This document shows positions 43,659 through 52,876 of a stretch of DNA of 64,000 nt, in pieces (position 1 is the first letter of the stretch; each line of letters begins with the position of its first letter). A model generated the notes under the pieces. That model had not been told where the DNA came from. It worked only from the letters and a program-made list of their open reading frames with translations, and ran no database searches. The position numbers were made by a program, and so were the translations under genes. The DNA is from JABWBD01 sp040768665 (GTDB lineage: Bacteria > Planctomycetota > Planctomycetia > Pirellulales > Thermoguttaceae): NCBI GenBank assembly GCA_040768665.1, contig JAXGMN010000054.1, positions 19,843 through 83,842 on the forward strand, read 5' to 3'.

Positions 43659-44228
43659 AGGTTTGGCCGCCGCGGTGGAGGCAAAACCTCCAGTATGCGG
43701 GACAGGTGCGGGGATGTAAAGTGGACAAGTGGACGCGCTGCCTGCGGTGCGGCAGGATTGCCTCGACACGGCAGCGGGCCAGGGAATTCTAGCCATCTCG
43801 AGTTTTCCACAAATCCGGTCGGGCGAGGCGCTCGGGCGTAAGTGCCCCCGGCGGCTGGTGTTGCATCGCAGGTCGTGCGCGCAAGTTCGCACCGGCCGAT
43901 AGCTGGGTGGCTAGAAAGTCGAGGGTTGGGAGTGGTGAAGATTTCGAGCGGTTTTCCCGGTTGCTTCGTTTCCACGCAACGCACCACGCGGTGTCGCATG
44001 GCAGGAAGGATGACGCAAGTTGTTTGGCGGGCGAAGGTTCGGGTAAGGGCTGGGACTAGTACTTATGAGGCATGTGTTGCACGGAGGTCAAACATTTGCG
44101 ATCGCGGGTATGGCGGGTGGGCTAGGCGGATGAGGTTGGGTTTGGGGCGTTGGCTGTGCGCGTAAGTTCGCACCGTCCGAAAGCCGGGTGCCTGAAAAGT
44201 CGCCGGATCGTGAAGCGTGATGTTGGCG
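43659..44228. other. 570-bp repeat-bearing gap
   Basis: No gene. Two copies of a roughly 47-base dispersed repeat of the form GTGCGYAAGTTCGCACCG ... GAAAGCYGGGTG ... AAAGTCG are present at 43875-43921 and 44155-44203. A third, more diverged, is at 47100-47145. The rest includes the promoter of the aminotransferase gene, not resolved. Confidence 0.55.
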
Positions 44229-45068
44229 TTATTTTGGGACCGCGCTCTTGATCCAGTACCACGCGCCCGCTGGAAGCAGAACTGCCAGAAGTGCGATAAG
44301 CAGGAGGACGAATCCCCATGACTGGCGGCGCGCCTCCGTCGTGAATCGCTCTGCTCGGACGACGAGCTGCTTCCATCGGGCCGCCGCCGGCGTGCTGGCG
44401 CCGCCGCGGTGAAGGGAGACGCGAACTTCTTTGATGTCGGCCGTGGTGAACGGTAGGGAATACAGCTCCACCAGTGCCGTTCCTTCGCCGTCGGCGGCGA
44501 GATAGACCAGCTTGTCGCCCTTGCGTCGCAATCCCAGCTCTCCGATCTTGACGGTGGTCGCGACGGCGTGGATGTCGTGCTGGCGAACGGGCTCCCCGTT
44601 TTCGCCCTGGACGTTCCGCGCCCGGTGGGCAACATACTGGTCGCCGAGGCCGACGCGTTTCGAGCGCGACATTGTGGCGGCGTATTCTTCCTCGGAGGCC
44701 GTGGTGAGATAGATCCGCGGGCCGACGCCGTAGCCGGTATCGGGAGTGGCGATATCCAGGATCTCGTAGGTCGCGAGCACTTCAAAATCGCCGTGCAGGC
44801 CGAATCGCGGCGAGAAGCCGACCTCATCCAGCTTCGCACTGCGGGGAACCTTGACGAGCAGTCCGTCGGGTTCGGGGCGAACCAGGCGCCCGGTTCCGGG
44901 ATGGAGCAGTTGCAGTCCGCGGTTGTCGAACTCGGCATTGCGGAGGTCGAAGCGTTGTTCTCCGGACTGCGGGGCATCGATACAGCCGCAGGCGAGAAGG
45001 ACGCCGACGGCAAGGAGGGGCGCGATGGCCGAATGCGGCGGTCTGCGTTTGTGCAACTGGTCGGGCAT
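44229..45068 (-). CDS. DUF1583-like lipoprotein with C-terminal membrane anchor
   Basis: A 279-aa planctomycete-type protein, paralogous to 52877-53761. The N-terminus has a signal with a Cys-containing end (VLLACGCIDA), probably a lipobox. The central domain carries GDFEVLATYEILDIATPD and TGYGVGPRIYL, shared almost word for word with the paralogue. A C-terminal hydrophobic segment (about 250-273) follows. These proteins are of unknown function and accompany surface or sigma-factor loci. It is 42 bases downstream of the DUF1559 gene, so the two are probably co-transcribed. Confidence 0.7.
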   Translation of the reverse strand: MPDQLHKRRPPHSAIAPLLAVGVLLACGCIDAPQSGEQRFDLRNAEFDNRGLQLLHPGTGRLVRPEPDGLLVKVPRSAKLDEVGFSPRFGLHGDFEVLATYEILDIATPDTGYGVGPRIYLTTASEEEYAATMSRSKRVGLGDQYVAHRARNVQGENGEPVRQHDIHAVATTVKIGELGLRRKGDKLVYLAADGEGTALVELYSLPFTTADIKEVRVSLHRGGASTPAAARWKQLVVRAERFTTEARRQSWGFVLLLIALLAVLLPAGAWYWIKSAVPK

Positions 45069-45110
45069 GGATGCGAGTGGCGTTCTCTGGGGAGGCGACT
45101 GGAAGGGTCT

Positions 45111-46175
45111 TCAGAACTCGGACAGGGCCTCGCCGCCTGAGATGGTGCCGACCGCCCGCCAAGTATCGGCATCGATCGTTTCGCTGACGAAGCGGACGGC
45201 TCCGTCGCCCAGCAGGGCGTTTACCCCCGTGGGATGCCGGCTGGAAGCGGCCATTGCGGAGCCGTCCCAGGTGATGCCTCGCTTGCAGCTAATCCGGTTG
45301 GGCGGCAACATGTGGTTATAGCGGGTCCAGTTCATGTTTCCCTCGAGCCACGTCTGGCCGCCGTCGATGTCTTGCTTGTAGACCATGGCCTCTTCCCACG
45401 TGAGGCTGGCGCAGACCTGGCGGAAGTCGTCTTCGGTCCAGACGCCGCCCAGATCGTAGAGATCGGCGAAGAGATCGTATTGTTGGCGGTTCCAGGTTCC
45501 CTTGGCTCGTTCGCTGAACATGGCAGTATTGCTGAGACCATCCGTCACGTCGCCGAAGCGGGTGCGGCTATTCTGGCCGAACATGCCGTTGCCGGCGCGG
45601 CCCGACCATCCGCTTCCGTTCGAGGAACGGTAATTGTTGTGTCCCCAGGGGCATTCAAGGCGGTCGAGGTCCGAGGGGCAGAGGAAGAGCGGCAGGCTGA
45701 CGACCGCGGCCTTGCCGTTGACGACCAGTTCCGTGGGGGCCGCATAGACTTCCGCGATTTCGTTGGCGGCGTTGACGTAGGGGTGGAACGGGGCCAGGCG
45801 AAAATCGATCAATTGGTAGACGTTCTCTTGCTCCAGATACGGGAGGATTTGCGAATGGGCCGAGTAGCGGCGATCGGTCGTTTCTCCGATCGAGGACACA
45901 TAGTGATCCCGGTCGGGGCCGCAGCCGAACGGCAGGACCCGATGGGCGCTATGGTAGTTGTGCAGGGCAAGGCCGATCTGTTTGAGGTTGTTCGAGCAAG
46001 TCATCCGCCGGGCGGCTTCGCGGGCCGCCTGAACGGCCGGGAAGAGAATGGCGACCAGGCCGGCGATGATAGAGATCACCACCAGGAGTTCGACGAGGGT
46101 GAATGCGGCGGAGCGCTGCTTGGGGAGTATCTTTGGCAACCGTTCACGGTGCGGAAGAGAGGGGGACAGGTCCAT
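45111..46175 (-). CDS. DUF1559 pilin-like secreted protein
   Basis: A protein of about 354 aa with the prepilin-type segment AAFTLVELLVVISIIAG, the DUF1559 opening AAREAARRMTCSNNLKQIG, and the terminal H-x9-DG motif in RHPTGVNALLGDGAVRFV. It is presumably exported and N-methylated like its paralogue at 20959-21996. The start is uncertain: the ATG at 46175 lies inside a palindromic repeat and has no ribosome site. The upstream frame to 46424 is open but reads through the rest of the repeat. A TTG near 46130 is another candidate. Confidence 0.8.
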   Translation of the reverse strand: MDLSPSLPHRERLPKILPKQRSAAFTLVELLVVISIIAGLVAILFPAVQAAREAARRMTCSNNLKQIGLALHNYHSAHRVLPFGCGPDRDHYVSSIGETTDRRYSAHSQILPYLEQENVYQLIDFRLAPFHPYVNAANEIAEVYAAPTELVVNGKAAVVSLPLFLCPSDLDRLECPWGHNNYRSSNGSGWSGRAGNGMFGQNSRTRFGDVTDGLSNTAMFSERAKGTWNRQQYDLFADLYDLGGVWTEDDFRQVCASLTWEEAMVYKQDIDGGQTWLEGNMNWTRYNHMLPPNRISCKRGITWDGSAMAASSRHPTGVNALLGDGAVRFVSETIDADTWRAVGTISGGEALSEF

Positions 46176-46257
46176 GTTTTCGGCCAGCGTCTTTCGCGCC
46201 AAAATGCCTGAACTGGCCGAAAAATGGACCAGTCTCCGGCCGCTCCGTGAACGGTTA
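46138..46257. repeat. palindromic element overlapping the DUF1559 gene start
   Basis: Outer arms AACCGTTCACGG and CCGTGAACGGTT; inner GGGGACAGGTCCAT...TTTTCGGCCAG and CTGGCCGAAAAATGGACCAGTC. The core matches the GGGGACAGG/CCAGTCCCC family but the arms are different. It contains the candidate ATG at 46175. Confidence 0.85.
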
Positions 46258-47229
46258 CGCACCTTTGCCGGTGGTGGTCCGGCTGGTTTTCGCAGTGTGT
46301 CGCGCCGAGAGAAGCCATCGTCATTGTCGAGGCTTGCAGGGTGCCGGTATTCCGCCGGGTGTGCTGCTTGGCAGTGAGTTTTCATCGCATTGTCCCCTCT
46401 GTGGCATTCGAAGCAGGCTGGCAAAGGTTTTGGCCGAACGGCGAAGACGGCCCGAGAGTGCCTCGCGACTGCGAAAGGTTCGAGAAGGCAGGACCTCGAA
46501 AATGCTCGGCACGGCGTTCTCTAATCTCCTACACAACCTTCCGGGGCGGAATCTTGCACGGATCGCAGGATTTTTGCGACGCCCCAGGGTCGCGCTGCAA
46601 AATTTCGGGCGAGGGTACTCGCCGTAAGTTGTTGCCGGGCTTCTGCTTGCCGGGTTGGCTGCTGACGAAAGTTCCATATCACTCGGCAGCGGGGCGTTGC
46701 AAAAATCGGTCGCGCTGCCGCCCGAGAAGGGAAATGATGGCTCCGGACAGCAGAAAGGGATAGCACGGATGGCAGAGCCGGGGCACGGATGAGAGATTGG
46801 AGTACGAAGCGCGGAGCCGGGAGCGACCTGCCGCGCGTGCGAGCGGCGGGCCGCTCCCGGTGCTGGCCAGCAGGGCTCTGGGTGATGGAGTCATAGAATC
46901 AAAGAGCAATGGTATTCAGGTGTTTACTGGACACCGCTATAGTAAACGATGCGGCGCAACTCGTCAAGTATCGTTTCCGGGCCAAGGAAAAAAAGAAGGG
47001 GACAGCGGAAGGGGAAGGGGAGTTTTTGGACAAGTGAAGATTTCCGGGATTTGGCCGGGGCGAGGCGGCGCGGCGGAAGCCGTTGATAAGTTGGGGCCGT
47101 GGGCGTAAGTTCGCATCAACCGGAAGAGGGGCGGCCAAAAAGTCGCTTGCAGGTGGCGGGTGAACTCGCGCTGGGATCGGTTTGACGCAGCTTCTGGCAA
47201 CCTGACAAACGGCTTCCTGTCGATCGGGC
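46258..47229. other. 972-bp gene-poor gap with dispersed repeats
   Basis: No supported gene. A stretch near 46545 (GGGGCGGAATCTTGCACGG ... GGATTTTTGCGA) resembles one at 58277, and 47100-47145 is a copy of the GCGTAAGTTCGCA repeat seen twice near 44 kb. The remainder has no clear structure. It separates the methyltransferase end of the polysaccharide cluster from the DUF1559 gene. Confidence 0.5.
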
Positions 47230-47934
47230 TCAGTCGATCCGTTCTCCCAGCACCATTACCGAGGTTGCCAGCATAGGGACTCGCGTCGCGATTTTGTGCA
47301 GGGTGGGATTGGTGAGCCTGTCCATGGGGGCTGTGACGTAGAAAGCGTCGCGGACGCGAAATCCGGCGTGGACCAACTCTTGCACGATTCGGCGCCGGGT
47401 GTAAATCCTTGCGTTTGCGAATCGCTCGTGGATGGATCGCGGGAGCCAGGAGAACAGCGGGACTCGATGCCAAGGAAGCAGAGGGAGCTTTGCCCCGTGC
47501 GTTTCGAAGATCCACCATTTATTGGGGACCGTCACGGCAAACATGCCGCCCGGCTTGAGGAGGCGGTGAAGGTTTCTGACGCCTTGTTCCTCGTCCGGGA
47601 GGTGTTCGATGACTTCGAAACTGATCAGTCTGTCAAAGCATTCTTCGGGCAACGGCGCGCTGCAGAGGTCACCGAAGCTCGCCGTGCAGTTGCGGATACC
47701 GCGTCGGTCGGCCTCGCGGCGAAAGGCGTGAAGATGGTTCTCAGAAATATCGATGCCATGGCAATGGGCGAAGTGGCGCGCCAGAGTCAGCATGCTCGCT
47801 CCGTTGCCGCATCCGGCGTCCAACAGCGTCCGATTTGCTCCAACGAACCCCGGATACGCAGCGGCAATTCGCGTGCGACGAGCAACAATCCGGTCGCCGA
47901 AGTCGGCGGGGACTCCCGGTACGACGTTGATCAT
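47230..47934 (-). CDS. class I SAM-dependent methyltransferase
   Basis: A 234-aa protein with a Rossmann-fold methyltransferase core: TLLDAGCGNGASMLTLARH (motif I), the acidic HGIDISENH, FDRLISFEVIEHLPDEE, and LLKPGGMFAVTVPN. Probable small-molecule or sugar methyltransferase acting in the same pathway as the flanking glycosyltransferases. Its start overlaps the end of the GT2 gene by four bases (ATGA), giving coupled translation. It is last in the minus-strand polysaccharide cluster. Confidence 0.85.
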   Translation of the reverse strand: MINVVPGVPADFGDRIVARRTRIAAAYPGFVGANRTLLDAGCGNGASMLTLARHFAHCHGIDISENHLHAFRREADRRGIRNCTASFGDLCSAPLPEECFDRLISFEVIEHLPDEEQGVRNLHRLLKPGGMFAVTVPNKWWIFETHGAKLPLLPWHRVPLFSWLPRSIHERFANARIYTRRRIVQELVHAGFRVRDAFYVTAPMDRLTNPTLHKIATRVPMLATSVMVLGERID

Positions 47935-49076
47935 CTCTTCCTCTGGTTACAAGTCGAGGGTGTTGGTCGGGCGTCGTCGACTCCCGTGATAATGGATCGT
48001 GGGCGAAGCGTCGCGCCAACCGCGGCACTGATCACCCGGCGCCAGATGGGAAGCAGCCACGCATGGAGATACCCCAAGCCATAGCCGAGATGCATCGCGG
48101 ACGCATACACGGGGACAAGGACCACGGCGCGGACTGAACGCAGTTTGACCATCCCTTGGATCGCCAGAACGGCGAGCACTGCAAGGTAGATACAACCCGG
48201 CGCAGCGAGCCACTGGACCAGGTTGCGACGAAGCACGCTTGCGCAACAGAAGAGCACCAGGTATAGCAATAGGGCGGCCGGCAGCGAGTGAAGGACTTCA
48301 TGCATTCCATGTCGCGTGGCGAGGCGGACCCGCGCTTGGCCTTTCTTGAAGGCTTCGCGAGCGGCCGCGATGAGACCACGTCGCTCGTTATGGACGACGG
48401 CGGCCTGGTGGGCGTAGGCAACACGGCCGCCGAGTTGCATCACTTTATGACTGAACTCGAGATCCTCTCCATGCGATGCTTTGGGAAATCCTCCGGCGGC
48501 CAGCGCCAAGCCCCGGCGCACGGCCATATTTCCTGCACGGGGGTAGTATTTCATATGCACGGCGGAACAGGGGTTGCGGGCGCCGCCGGCGCCCAAACTG
48601 CTCGACATCAGGAAGTTGATGCATTGTCCGGAGAGATACTCGGCTCGTCTGTAGTCGATATTGCCGCCGACGATTCCAACAGCCGAATCGGCCAATGGCC
48701 GAACGATCTCCTCGAGCCAGGTGGCGCAGGGGATACAGTCGGAATCGGTCAGAGCGACGATTTCGCCGTGGGCGTGCACAAGCCCGAGGTTTCGTGCAGC
48801 GCCGGGCCCAAGGTTCTGTTGCCGGAGATGCACCCACCGCGGTTCGCCGCCGAACCCGGCGACGATTGCCGCGATGTCTTCCGTCGATCCGTCATCGCAC
48901 ACCAGCACTTCCATTGCGTCGGCGGGAAACGTCTGGTTCGATAGTGCCCCCAAGACCCGCCGGAGCTGAATCGAGCGGTTGTAGACCGGCACAACGACGG
49001 ACGCGCGGACGGTCGCCAACGGCGGGCGATCGTCGAAGAGACCAACGCGGCTGCAGCGCAGTGATTCGTCAATCAT
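47931..49076 (-). CDS. family 2 glycosyltransferase with C-terminal membrane segments
   Basis: A 381-aa inverting GT-A glycosyltransferase. ASVVVPVYNRSIQLRRVLG (25-43), the nucleotide-sugar metal site Asp111-x-Asp113 in ALTDSDC, and GEDLEFS as the later acidic motif are present. Two or three hydrophobic segments after residue 270 anchor it to the inner membrane. The start at 49076 begins MIDESLRC. It lies 13 bases downstream of the flippase gene and overlaps the methyltransferase gene, consistent with one operon for a surface glycan. Confidence 0.87.
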   Translation of the reverse strand: MIDESLRCSRVGLFDDRPPLATVRASVVVPVYNRSIQLRRVLGALSNQTFPADAMEVLVCDDGSTEDIAAIVAGFGGEPRWVHLRQQNLGPGAARNLGLVHAHGEIVALTDSDCIPCATWLEEIVRPLADSAVGIVGGNIDYRRAEYLSGQCINFLMSSSLGAGGARNPCSAVHMKYYPRAGNMAVRRGLALAAGGFPKASHGEDLEFSHKVMQLGGRVAYAHQAAVVHNERRGLIAAAREAFKKGQARVRLATRHGMHEVLHSLPAALLLYLVLFCCASVLRRNLVQWLAAPGCIYLAVLAVLAIQGMVKLRSVRAVVLVPVYASAMHLGYGLGYLHAWLLPIWRRVISAAVGATLRPRSIITGVDDARPTPSTCNQRKR

Positions 49077-49089
49077 GGGTCTTTTGGTC

Positions 49090-49959
49090 CTAAGGATGAG
49101 GGGACAACGGAAGTAAAGCATCTCCTCGCTCCATCGCCTGCGCGAAGCTGGAGAAGAAGCTGCGCGACAGCACGATACCGAGGGAGAGCACGACGTGCAC
49201 CAGCATGTAGCACGCGGCATACGCTCCGAGTTGTTGCTGGTCGGAAACCATTGCTTTGACGATCCAGAGATTGGCGGCCACGGCAAGGTAATTGAGGATC
49301 TCGGCGGCGGGGGAGAGCCGCAGCCATTGCCACAGCTCCGGGCCGATGGATGCATGACTGCGATGCGGCATGGTATTGGCGGCGGCGAGGATCGCGACCA
49401 GCACGGCGAGCGAGCTGATGGCGGCAGCTGCTACCAGGGCCGCCAGGGCCTGGAGCAATCCGGCGCTGACGAGCAAGACGCCTGCGACGCACGCGAATCG
49501 CAGCGCGGTATGGACGATCATCAGGGCCGCCTGGGTTGTGTGGCGGCGGAGGCCGTTGAGCAGATGCCAGGCAGGTTCCAGTAGTCCTCCTCGAATTGCC
49601 AGCTCGATCGCCACCAGGCTGAGGGCGGGCGAGAGTGCGGCGTCGTTCAGTGCTCGAGCGGCTCCCGAGGAAAGAGCGGACACGAGAGCGGCGGCCCCGA
49701 GAGCAAGGGGCACCTGGACCAGCCATAGCATGCGCCATGCGACTCGCAGGCTGCCGGGATCGCAACTGAGGCGGCGCCGCAGGGCGTTGGGAACGGCGCT
49801 CATCAGGAGGACCAGTGCCACGAGCAGTACGGACTGGACGGTAACGAACCGGCCGTAGTCGGCCGCACCAAGCCGGCGCGCCGCGATGCTCTGGAGAGCG
49901 AGCCCCGCTGCCAGTGAGAACACCTGGGCTAATCCGAATAGTCCAGTTCGTGGCAGCAT
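49090..49959 (-). CDS. polysaccharide flippase, apparently shortened
   Basis: A 289-aa membrane protein resembling the N-terminal half to two thirds of Wzx/MATE-type flippases: FGLAQVFSLAAGLALQSIAA, RLGAADYGRFVTVQS, then several hydrophobic helices. Normal flippases are 420-500 aa with 12-14 helices. This one stops after about eight, with the tail MERGDALLPLSPHP just 13 bases from the next gene. It is probably a truncated remnant, though a genuinely short form cannot be excluded. It sits between two GT2 genes in the cluster. Confidence 0.65.
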   Translation of the reverse strand: MLPRTGLFGLAQVFSLAAGLALQSIAARRLGAADYGRFVTVQSVLLVALVLLMSAVPNALRRRLSCDPGSLRVAWRMLWLVQVPLALGAAALVSALSSGAARALNDAALSPALSLVAIELAIRGGLLEPAWHLLNGLRRHTTQAALMIVHTALRFACVAGVLLVSAGLLQALAALVAAAAISSLAVLVAILAAANTMPHRSHASIGPELWQWLRLSPAAEILNYLAVAANLWIVKAMVSDQQQLGAYAACYMLVHVVLSLGIVLSRSFFSSFAQAMERGDALLPLSPHP

Positions 49960-50001
49960 GCGGGCCTCGTATTGCGTCTGAACTTTGTCATGGGAAGGGC
50001 A

Positions 50002-50897
50002 CTAACGACGACACTCCTGATAAAACGCGCCCGACCAGGCGAGGTAACCCAGCAATACCAGCGGGGCCGTCAGCACTGCGGGGAGCAAGAAACGCGGGGT
50101 GTCGCGAGCCACGCGAGCAAACAGCATCGCGGTACGATAGAACGGGACGAGCAGTACGACGGGCGGATAGCGGAGCAAGAAGGTGCCGGGCAGCGGGATC
50201 CGCTTGCGCGCGGCGGCCGAGGATGCCCCGAGCCGGAACTGATGATCGAGATAATCACGCAACCTGCTGCGATTGAGATGCGACACCGTGAGAGAAGTAT
50301 CGAGGCAGCACGAGTGTCTGGCGGAGACGGTTTCCTGGAAGACGCGATCTTCGGCGGGCCAAATATCTTCGGGGAAACTGTCCTGCCGGAAGACCTCGGC
50401 CTTGTACGAGACGTTGGCCGTGGCCAGGTTGCGCTCGGGAAGACACCTATGACCGGGGGTATAGCCGTTGAATTCGCTGAGATAGCCGGCCCATCCGATG
50501 AGGCTCATTGGATTGCCGTTGTCCAGCGCGCCGCCGACGATATCCCAGTCGCGCTGGCGGAGGAGGTGCCGCGCGATCCAGTCGCGAGGGGCCACGCAGT
50601 CCGCGTCGGTAAAGGCGATCACCCGTCCTCGCGCCTCGCGTACGCCGCGATTGCGGGCTTTTCCGGGAAGAGTCTTCTGCGAATAGCGCAGGAGGCGGAC
50701 TTCGGGGTAGCGCTGGGCTACGAGTTCGGAAGTGCCGTCGTCGGAACTGTCGACAACGAGGATCTCGTGGTCGGCATCGCACTGCTGGGCGTAGAGACTG
50801 TCGAGGCAGCGAGGCAAGGTGCCGCGGGAGTTGTAGTGTAGGACGGCACGATGACCGAGACCAGGGGAGCGGCGTCGGATGCGGTCAGCAGGGCCAT
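50002..50897 (-). CDS. family 2 glycosyltransferase, frameshifted near the start
   Basis: The main frame (50817-50002, 271 aa) has the GT2 core from LPRCLDSLYAQ, EILVVDSSDDG and the DXD motif FTDADC, with C-terminal membrane segments. It lacks the first strand. That strand is found upstream in another frame: an ATG at 50897 gives MALLTASDAAPLVSVIV, the usual opening. The frames join if one base is added near 50847, giving VIVAVLHYNSRGTLPRCL. So this gene has a one-base deletion or a sequencing error. It is 31 bases downstream of the GT39 gene. Confidence 0.75.
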
Positions 50898-50928
50898 GGT
50901 TGGTTTTTCTGTTCGGCGGTCTGGCCGG

Positions 50929-52572
50929 CTACTGCACTGCTAGCTCGTGCGGGGTGGCTTCCGCCGGTGTGTTCTCGGGCCGATAATGTTTGACTTCGAT
51001 CGGTTTTTCCCACCGTATGTCCTGATCGAAGCGTTTCGATTCCGTCATCCGCCAACCCGGGGGCAAGAGGATATCGAGATAAGTGTACTGCGGGCGGTAA
51101 GAGTCGCTTGTGACGATCCACAGTCCCGCCGGTCGCTGGGCAAGCGCGTCGCGCAAGGTGATCAGGTCGGTGGTGTGCAAGTGTGCGGAACCGGGCTGCG
51201 CCTGCCGCTCGGCAACGCGGACACAGAGGCGTGCGGGAATTTCGCCAGGAAAATAGTACGCCAACTTGAAGAAGACGGACGGCGTGTGGGCGAGTACGAT
51301 CTCATCCGCCTGGCGGTGCTGGGCGACGTAGGCGGCCGCGTCGCGCATCCCGGGCTTCCGTGCCGGGCCCAAGACGTCCCAATACTCGATCCAGCCAAAG
51401 GCCGACCACATGACCAGCACCGCGGCAGCGATCGCGCGTTCGGGTCGATGGGGGATCCGGGATACGAGCAGGGCGAGGGAGGCCAACCAGGCGAGTTGAG
51501 CGAACGCGAGGTAACGCGCGTTGAAGATGCTCCGCACGGAGAACGTGCAGTAGGCGAGAATCAGCAGCAGCGGAATCGTTCCGGCGAGCAGGAAGAAGAT
51601 ACCCGCCCATCTCCCGGTAACGGCCGAAGCAAAAAGCGCGGCCAACAAGAGCGCGGTTGCACACCAGGCCGCGGCCCGCGGTTCTATGGGGCGGCTGTTC
51701 GGGACACCCAGCAGGGCGGTGGACGGGTGCAGGGCGAGGTCGTGGAGCGACAAGGGACTCGTCCAGGACGTCCGCAGACTTTCCGACTGTCCCCAGAGGT
51801 TGGACAGCCATGGCAAATATCCGACGAACAGCAGTAGCGCGGCTGCCAGGGCACACATCCTGACAAACTGCCTCGTATCGGCGTGGTTTTCCGTAAAGCG
51901 GAATTCCGTCCGCTTTACTGGGGCAAGGCGCACGCCCGGGATGATCCAGAGGTAGGCGATGACGAATAGTGCCTGGGCGGCGACGGAGAAGAGGGCCAGA
52001 GCGTGGGTGTAGCAGAGTGCCAGGGCGGTGAGCACGTAAACGGCGGTCCAGGCGGCCGCGGTCTTTGTGCTCCGCGCCGCCAGCATGCGCAGGAGGGCCC
52101 AACTGCTCAGGACGAGCAGCAGCATGCCAAGGGTATAGCCGCGGACTTGCTTTCCCAAGTAGGCCTGGAACGGGTTGACGGCAACAAGGAGCGAAGCAAG
52201 GATGCCTGCGAGATCGGCGGAATGGGGGGCCGACTCCGCGGAGCCGACCGCATTGAAGCGAACGGCGTCTCGTACCAGAAAGAAGATGCCCAAGGTGGCG
52301 GCGATGCCCGCAACCGCGGAAAAAGAGCGCAATGCGAATTCGGAATCGCCAAAGGCGAGGCCCCAGAATCGCAGCAGCAGGAAGTAGAGCGGCGGGTGCA
52401 CGGTGGATGTCTCACCGCTGCGGGCGACGATTTCCGCGGCAGGAAAGCTCTGCAGCCGCCAGGAGAGCACCTCGTCCAACCAGAGGCACTTGGCGCCGCT
52501 GGCGTGGAGGCGGGCGGCCGCCGCCACGACGAGGATCAACGTGAGTACGACCGCAATCCAGCAGCGTTTCAT
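50929..52572 (-). CDS. GT39-like membrane mannosyltransferase (ArnT/PMT-type)
   Basis: A 547-aa polytopic membrane protein with about 11 hydrophobic helices. The first periplasmic loop has CLWLDEVLSW, whose Asp-Glu pair is the catalytic signature of dolichyl/undecaprenyl-phosphate-sugar transferases. STVHPPLYFLLLRFWGLAFG is also typical. The C-terminal 130 residues (from about 420, PGMRDAAAYVAQHRQ) form a soluble domain also found on the C39 peptidase protein at 53764-54951. The start at 52572 begins MKRCWIAVV; a longer form from 52614 is possible. It heads the glycosyltransferase run. Confidence 0.8.
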   Translation of the reverse strand: MKRCWIAVVLTLILVVAAAARLHASGAKCLWLDEVLSWRLQSFPAAEIVARSGETSTVHPPLYFLLLRFWGLAFGDSEFALRSFSAVAGIAATLGIFFLVRDAVRFNAVGSAESAPHSADLAGILASLLVAVNPFQAYLGKQVRGYTLGMLLLVLSSWALLRMLAARSTKTAAAWTAVYVLTALALCYTHALALFSVAAQALFVIAYLWIIPGVRLAPVKRTEFRFTENHADTRQFVRMCALAAALLLFVGYLPWLSNLWGQSESLRTSWTSPLSLHDLALHPSTALLGVPNSRPIEPRAAAWCATALLLAALFASAVTGRWAGIFFLLAGTIPLLLILAYCTFSVRSIFNARYLAFAQLAWLASLALLVSRIPHRPERAIAAAVLVMWSAFGWIEYWDVLGPARKPGMRDAAAYVAQHRQADEIVLAHTPSVFFKLAYYFPGEIPARLCVRVAERQAQPGSAHLHTTDLITLRDALAQRPAGLWIVTSDSYRPQYTYLDILLPPGWRMTESKRFDQDIRWEKPIEVKHYRPENTPAEATPHELAVQ

Positions 52573-52876
52573 GAGCGTCTTTCTTGTTTCGAGTCTCTGG
52601 CAGACCTCGTCCATCTCGGACAGGACGACGAAGCCGGGGAACGCTAATCTTCACTAATCGCCACCAATCTGTGGGGCTGCCCGAATTAGCGCGGATCAGT
52701 GAAGATCAGTGTCCCTCGCTCGGCTTTTCATGGAGATGGTAGAGAATGAAGTGTTTTCATTCGAGTCAACGCTTTCTCCACGAGCCCATGTCTGCACCGC
52801 CGAACCCATGCATCCTTCCATCCAGTCCCACCAATCCATTTCTTCCAAGGCAGCAATCGCGCAGCGCGCTGCGTCC
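52573..52876. other. 304-bp gap, no gene
   Basis: Contains TAATCTTCACTAATC and, 50 bases later, GCGGATCAGTGAAGATCAGTG, a loose inverted pair of a type common in planctomycete intergenic DNA. No other structure seen. It separates DUF1583 from GT39 on the same strand. Confidence 0.45.
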
